From: Hydra vulgaris
Taxonomy: Eukaryota > Cnidaria > Hydrozoa > Anthoathecata > Hydridae
Length of the DNA: 64,000 nt
NCBI RefSeq assembly: GCF_038396675.1
Contig: NC_088921.1
Coordinates: forward strand, 20,841,001 to 20,905,000
Reading direction: 5' to 3'
Shown here: positions 34,262-46,500 of the stretch, piece after piece
Position numbering within the stretch: position 1 is the stretch's first letter
Layout: each line of letters begins with the position of its first letter
The notes under the pieces: model-generated
Databases searched by the model: none
Seen by the model: the letters and a program-made list of their open reading frames with translations, nothing else
Told to the model about the DNA's origin: nothing
Translations under genes and position numbers: made by a program

Positions 34262-37200
34262 TAGGTGCTGACATAAACAATAGTCTTACCAAAATGGTTG
34301 CTCCATCTATAAGTCAAAAAAATAAGTCAAAATTTTAAATTAGGAATACTGTAGCACAAATTTTTTTCATTTTAATAATTCTATTTATTGAAACCAAAAT
34401 AATCCACCCCTTATTTTCTTTATGTCAATTAAATTAAATTTACTTTTAATTATAGTCTCTGACACTGTCATGGATTATCTAAATATTAATGGAGGCATTG
34501 TATCCCTCAAAAATCCAGATTTGGTTTTAACCAATCGCCATTTTTCACAAAATTGTAAAGAAAAAGATAAATTTAACTTGACATGGCCAAATCTTTCAGT
34601 ATTTTTTACATCCTTGTTTAAATACCCTATATCTAGTTATGCTGATCAAGTGCATTCAAAAGTCAGAAGATTTTATTGCAAAAGTAAATCGTGCCAAAAA
34701 TTACGATTTAAGAAAGTATTTTTTAAGTTCTGCCTTTCTTTCCGGATGTTATTGGTTTGTCGCTTTCTGATGCTTGTTCTACCCCAACTTCTATCCACAA
34801 TAGTGAAATTGTTCCAAATCAAATTACTGTTTTTGTATCTTCTGATTTAAACTTGCAAATTGCTAATGATGATTTTTTGTGTTCTGTTACCCCAAACTCT
34901 TTTGTATACACCCCTTTAGGAAATGATTCTGAAAATTTTTTTCTTGAAGCGCAAGTTAAAGAAGTGAATCTGCCTGTTTCTTATTCAGAATTAATCGTCA
35001 TAAATTACAAAATAGACAAATTAATAAAAAATGTAATGAATATAAAAAAAATATCAAGCAATTTTGTCAAAACATAATGTCAGAAATCTCAACAAAAGAG
35101 AAGTTAGAAAGAATTGTAGGATTACCAATCGTTGCAAAAAAATTTTAGATTACAAAAAGAAATTGATTTGGCTAGAAAACGTTCACAATTAGATCGACAA
35201 AAGGCATGGTATTTTAAGAAAAAAATTGAAAACACTGTTTTGAAAATATCTGATGAAACGAATGATTTAATCTTAAAGGAGAGTTTAAACTACTTTGAAA
35301 ATCTTTCACAAGAGCTGAAGGAAAGAGTTAACTTTTTTGAAAAAAATGTAATTGATGTTTTTGAAGGAGGTAGATATAATGATGAAATTCGCTCTGTATA
35401 TTATGACCTTTTAAGTAAAAATGTTTCTGTTAACAATAATGAATCAGTTATCAGAACTGTACTACAAAAAATGGCTGGAATTTCATCTGGCACACTTCCA
35501 AAAAAATCTTTGGCTGTTGAATTGTTTAGTGAAATCAACCTTTTATCAAAAGCTCAGGTAAGAGAGGCTATATTCAATAGTACACACAATGTTTTTCATA
35601 CAGATGGCACAAAGTATAATTTTAGAGAGATTGGTAGTTTTCAAGTCACAACGTCATCTGGAAGCTACACGTTTGGGATAGAAGATATGTTTTCAGGCGA
35701 AGCACAATCTTATTTTAGAAAGCTAAAACATTTACTCACTGATATGTCTCAAATATTTTCTCCTGAAAAAGAAACTATGAGGATGATCTTCGGAAGCTTA
35801 TTTTAGCGTTCAAATCTTTGATGACAGATCGCACTATAGATAATTCAAGTTTTTTTAGACAATTTAAACATTGGAGAGAAGCAATTTTGCCTTTTGTTGT
35901 TGAAAACTATGATCGAGTTCCTTTAAATGAAAAATTTCTCAATGCATCATGTTTTTTATGGCTTACATGTTATCCATAATTTAGGAATATATGCAGAAAA
36001 AGCAACCATAGAATGGGATAAAGTGGTTGAGCAGGAAGGTAGTGTTATTGGTGGTTTTATAAACTCTCAAAACTCACGTACCTTTGATATTTTGTATGAA
36101 CTTTCAAAACTTACAAGCTATAGACATGGCGATCAACGGAACGGGAAAGCTGATGAATGGAGGTCATTTTTGCGTAAAAAGTTTTCAAAAAATGTTATGG
36201 TTTTATTTCTGCATTATCGGTTTAACATTATAGTTTTACTTGGTGGAGCAACGTATTTTCATAAAGATCATCTTTAAGAATTTGATTTTAATCTTGATGG
36301 TTTAAATTTCCTTCATGAATAAATTAGGCATGGTATTGACAACATAATTTTTCATGCTTCAAGCAGAGCTCTAGGAATTTTTAATAAACTGATATCAGGA
36401 CCTCTTTTTCGTATTATTGAAGAGGAAGTCATATTTTTTATTTGATACCGTTTGGTCGCAAATGTTTAATTATTGTGTTTGTTGTTCTTCTGATGCATTA
36501 ATAATGTTAAGTGGTTCTACATTTTTTTATGTCAAATTTCTTACTAAGGATGAATTCTTTGATTGTTTGTTTTTTAATTGTTATGACCTACTTTTGGATG
36601 CCTTAACACAAGAATGTCTTGAAATTATATGTTGTTCGTGTTTGATTATGATCCAGAGTCAGTTAAGAGACCAATTGCCTGGAGAGAAATATCACAATCC
36701 AGATGTTGGTATTCTTGAGGAAACTCAAAACTGTCTGCGTACTAACGTTGTGTCTGAACGTGACTTTGCTTCTTATAACCGCAGTTTAAAAATGAAATCT
36801 TACATGACAACAGTAGCTGCAGCTGGTGTCATCATGTTCAACAATAGCAAAACAGCTGATTGGATATATGGGAAATCCCAGGAAGAATTGGCAAGGTTAG
36901 TTTAACTAGCAAGGCGAAATAGAAAAGGATATATCAGAAAGTACAGAGAAAAAAAAGCAAATATATAGCAGTACAAAATCGGTGAGATAGACAAGCGCAA
37001 CTTAGAAAAGGAAATAAAGGAACAAAAGGCAAGCGAAGAAAAAGAGTTTTTGACAACAGAAATTGGGAAGGATGGTGGTTTAATCTTGTGTAAAGAGGAT
37101 ACAGAGCAAATCTAAGGTACTGAAAGTGAAATTGTAATGAAGTTGCAAAGACAAATTAGATTTCGAAAAAAAGTGCTACAGCAAAAATTTCCAGAAAAGT

Positions 37201-37740
37201 GGCTACAGTTAGGAGAAAAGGTAAAAGTGAAAATTACAAAAAATTTGGTATGGAGACATTAAAAACAAACATACTATCAATTTTTAAGTTTTTAAAAGAT
37301 GCTCCAAAACAACGAGCAAATACAATAAAATGTTCAGTCATTAGACAAAATAATAAAAGAAAAGAAATGTTATTAACATTAAAACAAAAGGTCAGATTAG
37401 AGGGTGACACTAGATTATTATTGGAAACTAGAAAAATAATTAGAGCAGGCGCATCAAAGGGAGGGGTTCCAAAGTTTTTAGGAAAAATGGTATATATATA
37501 TATGGTATATATAATGGTAACATAAAATGGTAGATGAAGGTGGCAAGGATTTATGGTATTCAGGGCTCGTAGTAAGTATATTAGATGACAATGAATTTGA
37601 TGACGAATGCGAGTTTAAGATATGACGGATTTGAGGATAAATACGATATTGAGTTAGTCAAAGAGTGGAGGATGAAATGTGTTGTGATAAAGGGAAAGGC
37701 TGATGGTTATGTGGAGGGCGAAGTTCGAAAAAAACAAAAA
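34262..37740 (+). pseudogene. decayed gene of a repeat-associated protein family of unknown function
   Basis: Plus-strand coding fragments in order: YLNINGGIVSLKNPDLVL (34460), ACSTPTSIHNSEIVPNQITV (34780), a charged coiled-coil-like part KEIDLARKRSQLDRQKAWYF (35160), then GGRYNDEIRSVYYDLLSKNV, LPKKSLAVELFSEINLL, HTDGTKYNF, LMTDRTIDNSSFFRQFKHW (35815), the Cys/Gly-Leu-His site near 35950, LPGEKYHNPD (36680), VSERDFASYNRSLKMKS, FNNSKTADWIYGK, and an end with DLWYSGLVVSILDD then YDGFEDKYDIELV, which looks Tudor/PWWP-like. From memory, similar proteins are common and multicopy in cnidarians and other animals, without an assigned function. Several stops and frame changes. Confidence 0.6.
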
Positions 37741-37849
37741 TGTTGTTAATATTGTTTTTCGACGCAAAACAATTTAACTTTAATTTAGTGCAGTTATGTT
37801 TGTTATTATTATTATTATTCAATTTAATGTCTTAATGTTTGAATCTATT

Positions 37850-38285
37850 TGGTCATCTGGAGCGGTGTTTGCGCACCCACAATTCTTTATATGTATATTT
37901 AATTTCTGTTGGACCTCTGCAGCCATGACAACATACTGGTAAGATATGCTTTCTATTTTTGCGCTGATGTACCATTAATATATGTATCCTTGTGTTTAGG
38001 TATTTGTGAGTCATTATATGTATAGGTGCATTTACAAGTCATAATATGAATACCTGTCTTCTGTTCACCTCTGCAGCGGTGTTGATCTACCGATAAGTAA
38101 TTATTTGTATGTTTGTGTTTACGCACCCGTAAGTCATTATATGTATGTTTGTGTTTATGTACCGGTTAGTCATTATGTGGATGTTTGTATTCTGTTGGAC
38201 CTCTGGAGCGGTGTTGACGCACCCGTAAGTCACTTTATGTATGTATGTGTTTATGCCCACCGAAAGACATAATTTTAGACGAAGC
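37850..38285 (+). repeat. degenerate minisatellite
   Basis: Repeated blocks GTGTTTATGCACCCGTAAGTCATTAT-like, given here by the cores GCACCCGTAAGTCA (38124, 38219) and TATGTATGTTTGTGTTTA, plus TTGGACCTCTG(C/G)AGC at about 37909 and 38194. Roughly six to seven imperfect units. No gene. The part from 38286 to 38716 is plain AT-rich sequence. Confidence 0.65.
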
Positions 38286-38716
38286 AAGAGATATTTTTGG
38301 GCCCTTTACCCATAATTCTAATATTTTAAACTATTACTGTATGCTTTTGCTGAATCAATTGTGGTGTAATTCCACATTAGTTTTAGAAATCAGCAATTGT
38401 TCACAATGAGGATGCAATAGGCATTACAGTTTTATTTCTAGCTAAAATTATTTCATTTACTTAAGAATATTAATTTAAAGAATAATTATTGACCGTTTTG
38501 AATTATTGTTTTTGTTTTTTTTATGTATATAGTTTTTTTTTATTATTGGATTAAAGGATATTTCTGAAATAAAAATTCAGACTACTTGTTACGTTTCAAC
38601 CATGTTCAATAATACAATAATCAATCTCAACAAATATACAAGTACTAATAAAAACCGATTTTTAACAAATAGTTTATTCCAAGAATAGTTCATTTACTAA
38701 ACAAAGGTGCGTTTTC

Positions 38717-41260
38717 TTATTTTTTAGAAGCGACATTTCGAATAACTTTGTAAAAAACAATTGACCTAGATATTGAAGATTCGAGACTCAACAATGCCAA
38801 ATCCACTAACCGTCCTTGTAGCATTGAAGTTCTTAAAAAATTTTTAGTCAGATTTAGTTTGCTGAAAGAGCGTTCGGCGGATGCAACGGTAGCAGGAATT
38901 GTTAAAAATATTCTCAAGCATACACAAATATTTGGAAATAGGCCATGTAGATTAGTTTGACTAATCGAATTTAGGAGTTCAAAAGGGCTTAATTGATTCG
39001 ATCCAAAATTTTTATAATGTATAGATTTTAACTGTTTTATTTCCATTACAGTGTCTTCGCTAACATCTGCTGAAATCTCTTCACTTAAAAATTTTGCTTC
39101 CATTTCCAATGTATCCAAATCAATATTGAGATTATTCCACATGAAGTTAAACTTATCTGAAATGTTCTGTGCTGCTTTGAATCTTAAAGTAAGGTCATCA
39201 ATAACACTATATAATACCGCATAGAAAACAAATCTTCTAAAACATGATTCCTCCATGGTCTCATCCTCATTTAAATCTGTAGACCCATGATCCTCTGGCT
39301 CGCCAACAACTCTGGCTCTTTTGTGATTTGCACCACCACGTCCTCTTGATAGTTTGATTTCTATATATCAAAATTCATTGCAACATTCTTTGATTTTGAC
39401 CAGATATCTTTCCATTTATTCCGAAGCTTAAGAAGTTGTTTCAGTAAGTGGTTTATGTTGTCTACTTCCACATCTAAAGTTGCATTTCTTGCCTAAATAA
39501 CTTTGATGCAAAAATCAATCGGAACAAGAATTTTGTACCATATTAATGACATTATTATGCAGAAAAATGAATTATTATAGTATTAAGCACCTTCTACTTT
39601 AGTTCTTGTTTTAGAAGTCAAATTTAATTCTCAAAGCTCTTCCAATGATAATTTAATCCTAGAAAGTTGTGCTGCAAAAGTTTTCACACTTTTAACACGA
39701 TCTAACCACCTTGTATGTGACATTCCTTTTAGTGAGCAATTCATGTGTTTTGATAACATTTCCCATCGTTTTGGACTTGAGGTAAACAAATTATATACTG
39801 TTTGAATCGTTCCAAAAAATGTTACAGTTTGAGGAATACATTCTGCCGCATTATTTCCCACAAAATAAAGTGTGACACCCACAATGGGAAAATAGTGCTA
39901 ATTGACATAACTGAAGTGTTTTGGGTTGCACACCATTGTATTTTCTATCCATATTTGATCCATTGTCATATGTTTGTGCCCTGCAATCTGTAAGAGAGAC
40001 AGAGTTATGTTGAAATGTTTCCACTGCCATTAGAGATATTTCATCCCCAGTTTTATTGTTGCAATCTACATAAGTTAGAAATCGTTCAGCAATTTCATAT
40101 TGTGAATCTTTTAATATTACATATCGTAATATGAATGTTGTTTGCTCTGTATGTGACGAATCTGGTGTTGCATTGACCATTATTGCGAAATACTTAGCAG
40201 ATCTTCTTTCTTGTAAAATATGCTGTCGCACCAAATCTGAGCATTCTGCAATGAATTCATTTAGAGTATCAGCTAATAAATAATGAAGTTGAAGTCTTTT
40301 GCCTTTTCGCTGAGATCCTTTTACTGATAATACATGCTCTTTAAGTATAGGGTCCCAATATAAAAATAACTCTGTAAGACCCAACAAGTTGCCATTATCT
40401 TCATCTCCAATTCGCTTGGAGGATCCCCGAAAAGCCAATCCACATTTACTCAAAAATAGGATAACATCTAATATTCTTTTAAGAATATTGGACCATTTCG
40501 TTGATTGCAATTTAATCGAGCTTTACAAATAAGTTTCAATACCCTTTCCAAATAAAAAACGTCTTTCTAATTCTCGCCAAGCAAGGTAACATTCTTTGTG
40601 GTCATTACTCCTCTCATGCTCTGGAATCCTGTTACACAACTTTCGCCATTTACCAGTTGCTGCATATCCACCAGGTGAAGCCAATACTGACCGCAAACTT
40701 AAATTTCTCTCAGTAACAGAGCTTTTGGAAATATTACCAGAAAATAATCGACATGGAAAGCAAAATAATGTCTGTTTATGTTGACTCCAAACCAGCCCGT
40801 CTCTTTCATGAACTAAACCGTTGACATTCTTAAAATTTAAAATTGTCTGAGAAAAAGCCCGATTGTTAATATCTTTAAGTAATGTGTTAGGAAAATCGAC
40901 ATGGTCATTTGTGACATTTTCTATATCAGATTGAAAGAGAATTTCACTCAAAACATTACCAATATCACGAAGGACCTGACCACAATTAGAAGCAGAAAGG
41001 CTTACAGTCTCAATCCCATTTGAATCATCTTCATTATCTTCAAACGTTTTAATTTTTTCCCCATCAAAACAGTCAGTTAAATCATCGCTTATTTTATCTA
41101 CATCATTTGCTTTAAAAACAGTGTCCTCTTGTTCGTTACCATTGAGATTTAATGCAGTGACTCCTACGTCAAAAAGCGTCCGCATACCCTTTTTTTCATT
41201 CGTAATATTTTTCTGTCTTTCTTTCCTTTTTAGACATCCTGACTTGTGAAGAGGCAGCAT
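38717..41260 (-). pseudogene. hAT transposase (TTF-type zinc finger / DUF4371 type), broken
   Basis: The minus-strand start at 41260 (MLPLHKSGCLKRKERQKNI) is followed by an acidic linker and the TTF-type zinc finger (FCFPCRLFSG, then NRIPEHERSNDHKECYLAW, 40800-40590). Next comes the DUF4371-like part (RRSAKYFAIMVNATPDSSHT, YVDCNNKTGDEIS, TYDNGSNM near 39960), an insertion-domain piece CHTLFCGK/NNAAECIPQTVTFFG near 39850, and the C-terminal dimerisation motif TVASAERSFSKLNLTKNFLR with LVDLALLSLE near 38830. At least three frame breaks. The probable catalytic Asp lies in the TYDNGSNM segment. Confidence 0.8.
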
Positions 41261-42104
41261 CGTTTATGATAATTTCTGTAATTAAAATTGTAAAAATGTC
41301 ATACTATTAAATACAAAATTTGAAGAAGAATAGAGTAGTCCAAAAATATGCAATTACTTGTAAGACTTTATAATATTGCGTTACAGGTTATTCATTAACA
41401 GTAAAATAGGTCAATTATAATTATTGCCTAATTTAATCAAGGCTTTGGTTAATTATTATAAATAAAAATCGTTACCGTTAGCAATATCAAAAAGCAGTAA
41501 CACTACACAATATTAGAAGAAAATAATTATTAGCAAAACCATGTATGTACTTTTAAATTGAAACAGAAAAATAACTAAAATTTATCGGCTGCACATTGAA
41601 CTTATAGGAACAATAGGAATGTATTTTCAATTAAGACTTCATGAAAGAAAATTTGAAAAAAAGAAAAGACCCGACTGAAAAATTGTAAAGACAATCTAAC
41701 TAAAATTCTAATTTCTAAATTAAATACAATAATATTCTAAATTCTAAATATAAATTGTTACAGTTAATAATGGGAAAATAACGAGAATAAATAGAGGAAA
41801 GTATGGAGACATTTCAACCTAGATTTGAGCAAGATTAATGCAGACAGCGACTAGTTGGTTTCTAGCTGTCAAGCTCTGATTAGATTCTCTTTAGAATTTT
41901 TCTGTGGGACCAAAATATGCCGATCTTTTAAGTGTATGAATATCTTTTTATAAATGTTCAAAAAATTGTGTTTTTTAAGTACGTCACTAATAAATTTTTG
42001 TAATTAATATTGTGATTATTTTAAAAAAAAGCTTTGTTAAATGGACCCCAATTGTTCTATGGACCCTGGGGCAGTGCACCGCCTGTACCCCCTCTCAGTG
42101 GGCC
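38717..42104 (-). mobile_element. hAT-family DNA transposon remnant
   Basis: Minus-strand transposase remnants at 38717-41260. The probable 5' terminus is at 42104: on the minus strand it begins CAGGCCCACTGAGAGGGGGT and continues into GGCGGTGCACTGCCCC, typical of hAT ends of the type with DUF4371-like transposases. TTTATAGT would be the flanking 8 bp duplication. I could not find the matching other end. 41261-42000 is AT-rich and holds no gene. Confidence 0.65.
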
Positions 42105-42255
42105 TGTTTATAGTAATAGTAGAAAAGAGTACGCGAAGCAACACTATGACAATGCGACAATGGTTGGCTACAGCGGCAGGTCTTGGTATTCTATAATTAT
42201 TTTTATTTGTTATTATTGTTAATAAACTTGTGTCACCCTCTAATCGGAGGTTTTG

Positions 42256-42760
42256 TTAACAACATTTCTCTTTTATTTTTGATTTTTTTTTTCCGAAACT
42301 TATTTGTCTTTGCAACATTATTACAATTTCAATCACATTAAAAGGATGAGACTTAATTGAATGACAAGTAACACAACAATGAACTTTAGTATATGGTACA
42401 AGAGACGCTAGCTCATTAGAGCAGTGATCATTATAATATTTATAGAAAAGAGAAAGAGAAGCAACATTACAATGATGTGATAATGGTTTGAGGTTGGCTG
42501 CAAGAGCAGGTCCAACTATGTTTACAATGCATTTTTGAACCTTGTCTGAAAGAGAAAGGACATTGGAGGATCCGCCCCAGATAGGGCAACAGTAATCCAT
42601 ACTAGTAAGGATCTGAGATTTATGGAGATAAAGAATAAAATCCGGAGTAAGAAAGTGTTGAGCTCGATAAAGAGATGCAACCTTAGCAGATGCTAATTTT
42701 GCAATGGATTTGATATACAATTTCCAAGAAAGATTGGAAGTAAGAGTTAATCCTAGAAGA
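42256..42760 (-). pseudogene. C-terminal RT fragment of a Jockey/CR1-like LINE
   Basis: The minus strand encodes LRLLGLTLTSNLSW near 42735, then KLASAKVASLYRAQHFLTPD, LYLHKSQILTSMDYCCPIWG, VQKCIVNIVGPALAANLKPL and HHCNVASLSLFYKYY. This is the conserved region downstream of RT in Jockey/CR1-type elements, quite unlike the U2-targeted family. The end SKIKEKCC is degraded. Confidence 0.75.
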
Positions 42761-42799
42761 CGAAGGGTAGATGACTCATGGAGTCATCTACCTATCGTC
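42759..42799. repeat. 19 bp inverted duplication at the edge of the RT fragment
   Basis: 42759-42777 and 42781-42799 are inverted repeats with two mismatches and a 3 bp spacer. Recognisable coding homology stops at this point. Confidence 0.8.
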
Positions 42800-42954
42800 A
42801 GTTACATATTACAAATTAAAATTTCTTTATTTGATAGGTGAAATCACCAGATAGGTAGTATCCAAATTGGAAACTGGAAGATTCTCTTGATTAAGTTGCG
42901 TTTTAATAAGAAAGTTTTTAGAACCATTTCCTAAACAGATCTATGCATTAGAAG

Positions 42955-43090
42955 TTGGGGTAACTGAGCATGAAAAGTCATCATTAGCAATTTTCAAAAT
43001 TAAATCAGAAGGTACAAAAACAGTAATTTGATTGGGAACAATTTCACTATTGTGGATAGAAGTAGGGGTAGAGCAAGCATCAGAAAGTAA
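42955..43090 (-). pseudogene. second fragment of the unknown repeat-associated family
   Basis: The reverse complement matches 34760-34898 closely over about 135 bp (ATCCACAATAGTGAAATTGT, CAAATTACTGTTTTTGTA, CTAATGATGA). It therefore encodes the same LSDACSTPTSIHNSEIV segment and shows this family is multicopy. Confidence 0.85.
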
Positions 43091-43939
43091 CTACTTTTAA
43101 AGTTGAAAGTTACTGGAAGAGCCAAGACGAAGTTTATATAGATAGATAACAATTAACAGACGATTTAAAAAATTGCAAAAAGATGTGTAAGTCCATCATG
43201 TCAGACTTTATCGAAAGACTTTGTTATCCAGAGCAGTAGAATTTGCCTAACCACCTCTTTGTAATGCTATGTAGTACCATTCTGTAACAACAAATAGCAA
43301 GTCAGTTCTAAAACAAGATGATTGAAATCCATTTGTTTCTTATGTCATCTGCAAATAGAGCCACCTTTAAGCTTTTCAGGATTATCACTAGTTTAGGTTA
43401 AAAGTTAACGCATTACTTAGTGACACTAGTGTGATTTAGGAACGTATAGTGCCACAGGATCTGTGTGTTTTGTGACTGTGATGTTATTGTTGTGATGTTT
43501 TGCAACTTGGCTTACCTTCTTGATGATGTCTATTGTTAAAAATAATTATTAGTTTGTTTTGTTACTGAAACTTGCCACTTCCAATCATTCACTAAAAGCC
43601 AAGAAATAAGTTTTAAAACAAAAACATTTTTCTATGTAATTTTCATTTTTTTTATCTTAGGCGTTTTCATAGGTTCACGTAATTAATCTTAAAGAGTAAG
43701 TTTTTATTTTATACTTATTTCGTTTTAAATGTTTTTAATTTGTATATTTTTAAAATAAATTAACAAAACATGTTTAACACGTTATTGTGTATCTGTGTTT
43801 CTTATAATTATATTTTTAGATATAATTTCTGCTGTTATACCTGCCTATTGCAGTTGTAAATACTCCAAATTTCGGAATGTTCATTTGCTCTGTATATTGT
43901 TTTCATTAAAAAATAAATTTTAACTTTAATGAAGAATCT

Positions 43940-44520
43940 TCTGTCTGTTAAATAGATCATTCTGAATAATTATGTCAGATTTTAATGCCCTTTTGCAGTA
44001 ATTTACTGACCGGTCTGTAAATTATACAATAACTTCTAAATGTTGTATGATTTGGATTCCATGACACTTTTATGCATATTTGTATGGCGTAACTATAATA
44101 TAACCCCAAATTTTATTTTCCAAAACTAAGTAAATAAGTGAAAACCATCAGTCTGTAAATAAGATGATTCTGGTTATTCTCGTCAGATGAATAAAAATGG
44201 GACCGTTATGAAAAATTTCAAATCAAATTTAATAACGTTTAATAAATATCAAATATATTCAAAGTCAGTATGCCCAGTTGGTTTGTAATGCCCTTTTGCA
44301 GTTCCTTTTTGGTTCCTTTATGCACAATTGTATGGTGTTATAATATAACCCCAAATTTTATTTTCTACAACTAAGTAACTAAGTAAAAACCCTCAGTCTG
44401 TAAAATAGATGATTCTAATAAATCTCGTCAATTGAACAAAATATCTTTAGAGAATTTTATTTTCTTATAGTTGTTGAATCACTATGGAAAATTTAAAATA
44501 AAATCTAATAATGGTTTAAA
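43940..44520 (+). repeat. imperfect ~300 bp tandem duplication
   Basis: AATGCCCTTTTGCAGT occurs at about 43985 and 44288. ATAATATAACCCCAAATTTT then TATTTTC follows in both. A CAGTCTGTAAA.TAGATGATTCT-like block recurs near 43942, 44151 and 44394. Non-coding. The stretch 43091-43940 shows no gene or known repeat. Confidence 0.75.
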
Positions 44521-44547
44521 AGTTAATCTTTAGTCAATATAACACCA

Positions 44548-45657
44548 AAACTATCCAAGGTATGGTTCGTGGCCAACGGCTTCCCAATTAATGAATCCAC
44601 TGTCAAAACGATTAAAAAAGAAATATCAGCGTACCTTTGGCAAAGCGTATACGCGCAACCCATCAAAAGCGACATTTTAAATTTACCAATTGATAAAGGA
44701 GGACTAGGCATCCTTGACACTAAAATGCAATGCCTAGCCCTCCGAACAAAACACTTATTCAAAATTAAAGAATAAGAAAACTGCCACGAGTCTTGTTTCA
44801 TCCAAAAATACTATCTGGCGCATTGTCTGGCGAAACACGCGCGAATCAAATGCCCACAATGGTTGTTCCTCACGAGTAACAACTTCCCAAAAGCATTAGG
44901 CGAAATTCCTTTTTACTATAAAGACGTGATTGAAACAATTAAAGCGAACGAGCAAATCTTTGAAATTAAATCTGAAAGGGCAAAAATATTTTGCGCGCAT
45001 CTCGCTAAAACAAATGAAAACCCAAACTTGTTTAAAATCCAAACTGCATGGGATACAAAACTTCAAAAATCTCTTCCATGGAAAAAAATTTAAGAATAAA
45101 GTTTCGTGTCCTATGCCAGTGGCCCTAATAAAAACACCCTCTGGAGAGTACTAACAAACTCACTCCCAACTCTGAAAAAATTACAGAGTTAGAGGAAAAA
45201 CAGAGGGCGCGGAAACGCAAACTGTAAAACATGCGGATCACTCGAAAACACACTTCACCCTTTTATCCACTGCAAGAAAGCTCGATCAGTGTGGAAGGCT
45301 TTTAAAAACACCTATGAAAAAGTAATTCCTCAAGAAAATTTTAACATTGTTCGGGCTGTCTTTCAAACAAATACGGAACATTTGCCAAAGAAAGACAACA
45401 CCGCAAAAATTGCAACCACTCTTGCCCACGTAATAACTTCACGGTTATGGTGGGCAAGAAGCATGAAGGTTAAAGAAAACAAAGTTATACCCTCTGCAAG
45501 AATTGTAGAGGGTATAAAAGCCGAAATTAAAGCTATATGAAAAACAATGTTTAACAAACGCGTAAGAGAAAATAATGTGGAAAAATTCCACAAAATGTTT
45601 TCAATAAACGCCGCTATCAGTGAAAATAATAACAAATATATAAATTTCTTGTTATAG
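44548..45657 (+). pseudogene. ORF2 C-terminal third of E9
   Basis: FPINESTVKTIKKEISAYLW, PIDKGGLGILDTKMQCLALR, QWLFLTSNNFPKALGEIPFY, knuckle NCKTCGSLENTLHPFIHC near 45222-45275, SVWKAFKNTYEKVI, ITSRLWWARSMKVKENK and a C-terminus at 45655-45657. Four or more stops or frame changes. Closest to E13 and E10. Confidence 0.85.
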
Positions 45658-46188
45658 AAAAAGGGTTTTCAACCATATTTTAAAAAAAGTTAATTTAATT
45701 TTTTTTTTAAACGAATAAGCATGTCCCCAGCAGCCCCTGTGAGTACGACGGACATGTGTATATTTTATAAATGCGAGGCTTAATAGCCAGCACAATATAT
45801 TTTAAACCTCACGGAAAAATCACGAATATGTCCTGCAAAGCCCGGTGGCAATAATGGATGTGTGTATTTTTATAACAGCCTAGGGTAATAGCCGGGCATA
45901 TTTATTTTAAACTCGGAAATATTTTATTCTATTTAATTTCGTTAAAAAACCTGTTGTGGTTTAATTTCGATTTTCTTTCGTTTTTCGACTTTTTGATTTT
46001 CGTTTTGTTTCCAATAGCCACAACAGTTTTATATAAAAAAAAAAAAAGCAGAAACAAAATACTATAAAAAGAATAAAAGGAAAAACTAATGATATCAAAA
46101 TAAATCTCTCCCCCCTTATTGTAAATTGTCCCCTGTTGTAAATAATTATTAATGAAATATATGTTATTACAAAAACAAAAAAAAGAAA
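44548..46188 (+). mobile_element. U2-targeted LINE copy E9, 5' truncated
   Basis: Homology begins at CTATCCAAGGTATGGTTCG, corresponding to position 63458 of E13. The next few hundred bases are nearly identical to E13. ORF2 C-terminal third to 45657, 3'UTR with the paired-hairpin structure, A-rich end, then an exact GTATCTGTTCTT at 46189. A 5' truncation is common for LINEs, but here the upstream DNA (33337-44547) is unrelated to U2. Confidence 0.85.
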
Positions 46189-46200
46189 GTATCTGTTCTT
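46189..46200 (+). repeat. exact U2 target duplication between E9 and SINE
   Basis: GTATCTGTTCTT, identical to U2 nt 36-47. It serves both as the 3' duplication of E9 and as the 5' duplication of the following 402 bp element. Confidence 0.92.
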
Positions 46201-46220
46201 ATTTCGCCTCCGGACCATCT

Positions 46221-46272
46221 CTCAATTGGTTTCGGTGTTGTTAGAAAGCAGAAGCAGCACAAGATCGAAACC
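46221..46272 (+). promoter_or_regulatory. putative internal Pol III promoter (box A and box B)
   Basis: CTCAATTGGT corresponds to the tRNA D-arm box A and GATCGAAACC to the T-loop box B. Spacing is within the normal tRNA range. The 5' half of box A is imperfect. Confidence 0.55.
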
Positions 46273-46419
46273 GTGACAGTCGATAGAGGTTCTTGGCGTA
46301 GTCGCTTATTTAGTGTCTCCTTCTACGTCCGGAAATTTCAGTGCGTTCCGTCCACTCCGGACGTTAAATAGAGATAAACCATTAAGTTGTAGCTGCTCAG
46401 TTTCAGCTGAGTGGCAACT

Positions 46420-46500
46420 AAACCCTTAAATGGGCATAAACAAACCCTTAAATGGGCCATACAACCCTTAAATGGGCTAAAAAACCCATAAATAGGACAA
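46420..46500 (+). repeat. four tandem ~20 bp repeats in the SINE body
   Basis: Units AACCCTTAAATGGGC(A/C/T), the last being AACCCATAAATAGGAC. Each is partly palindromic (CCCTTAAATGGG). Confidence 0.85.
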
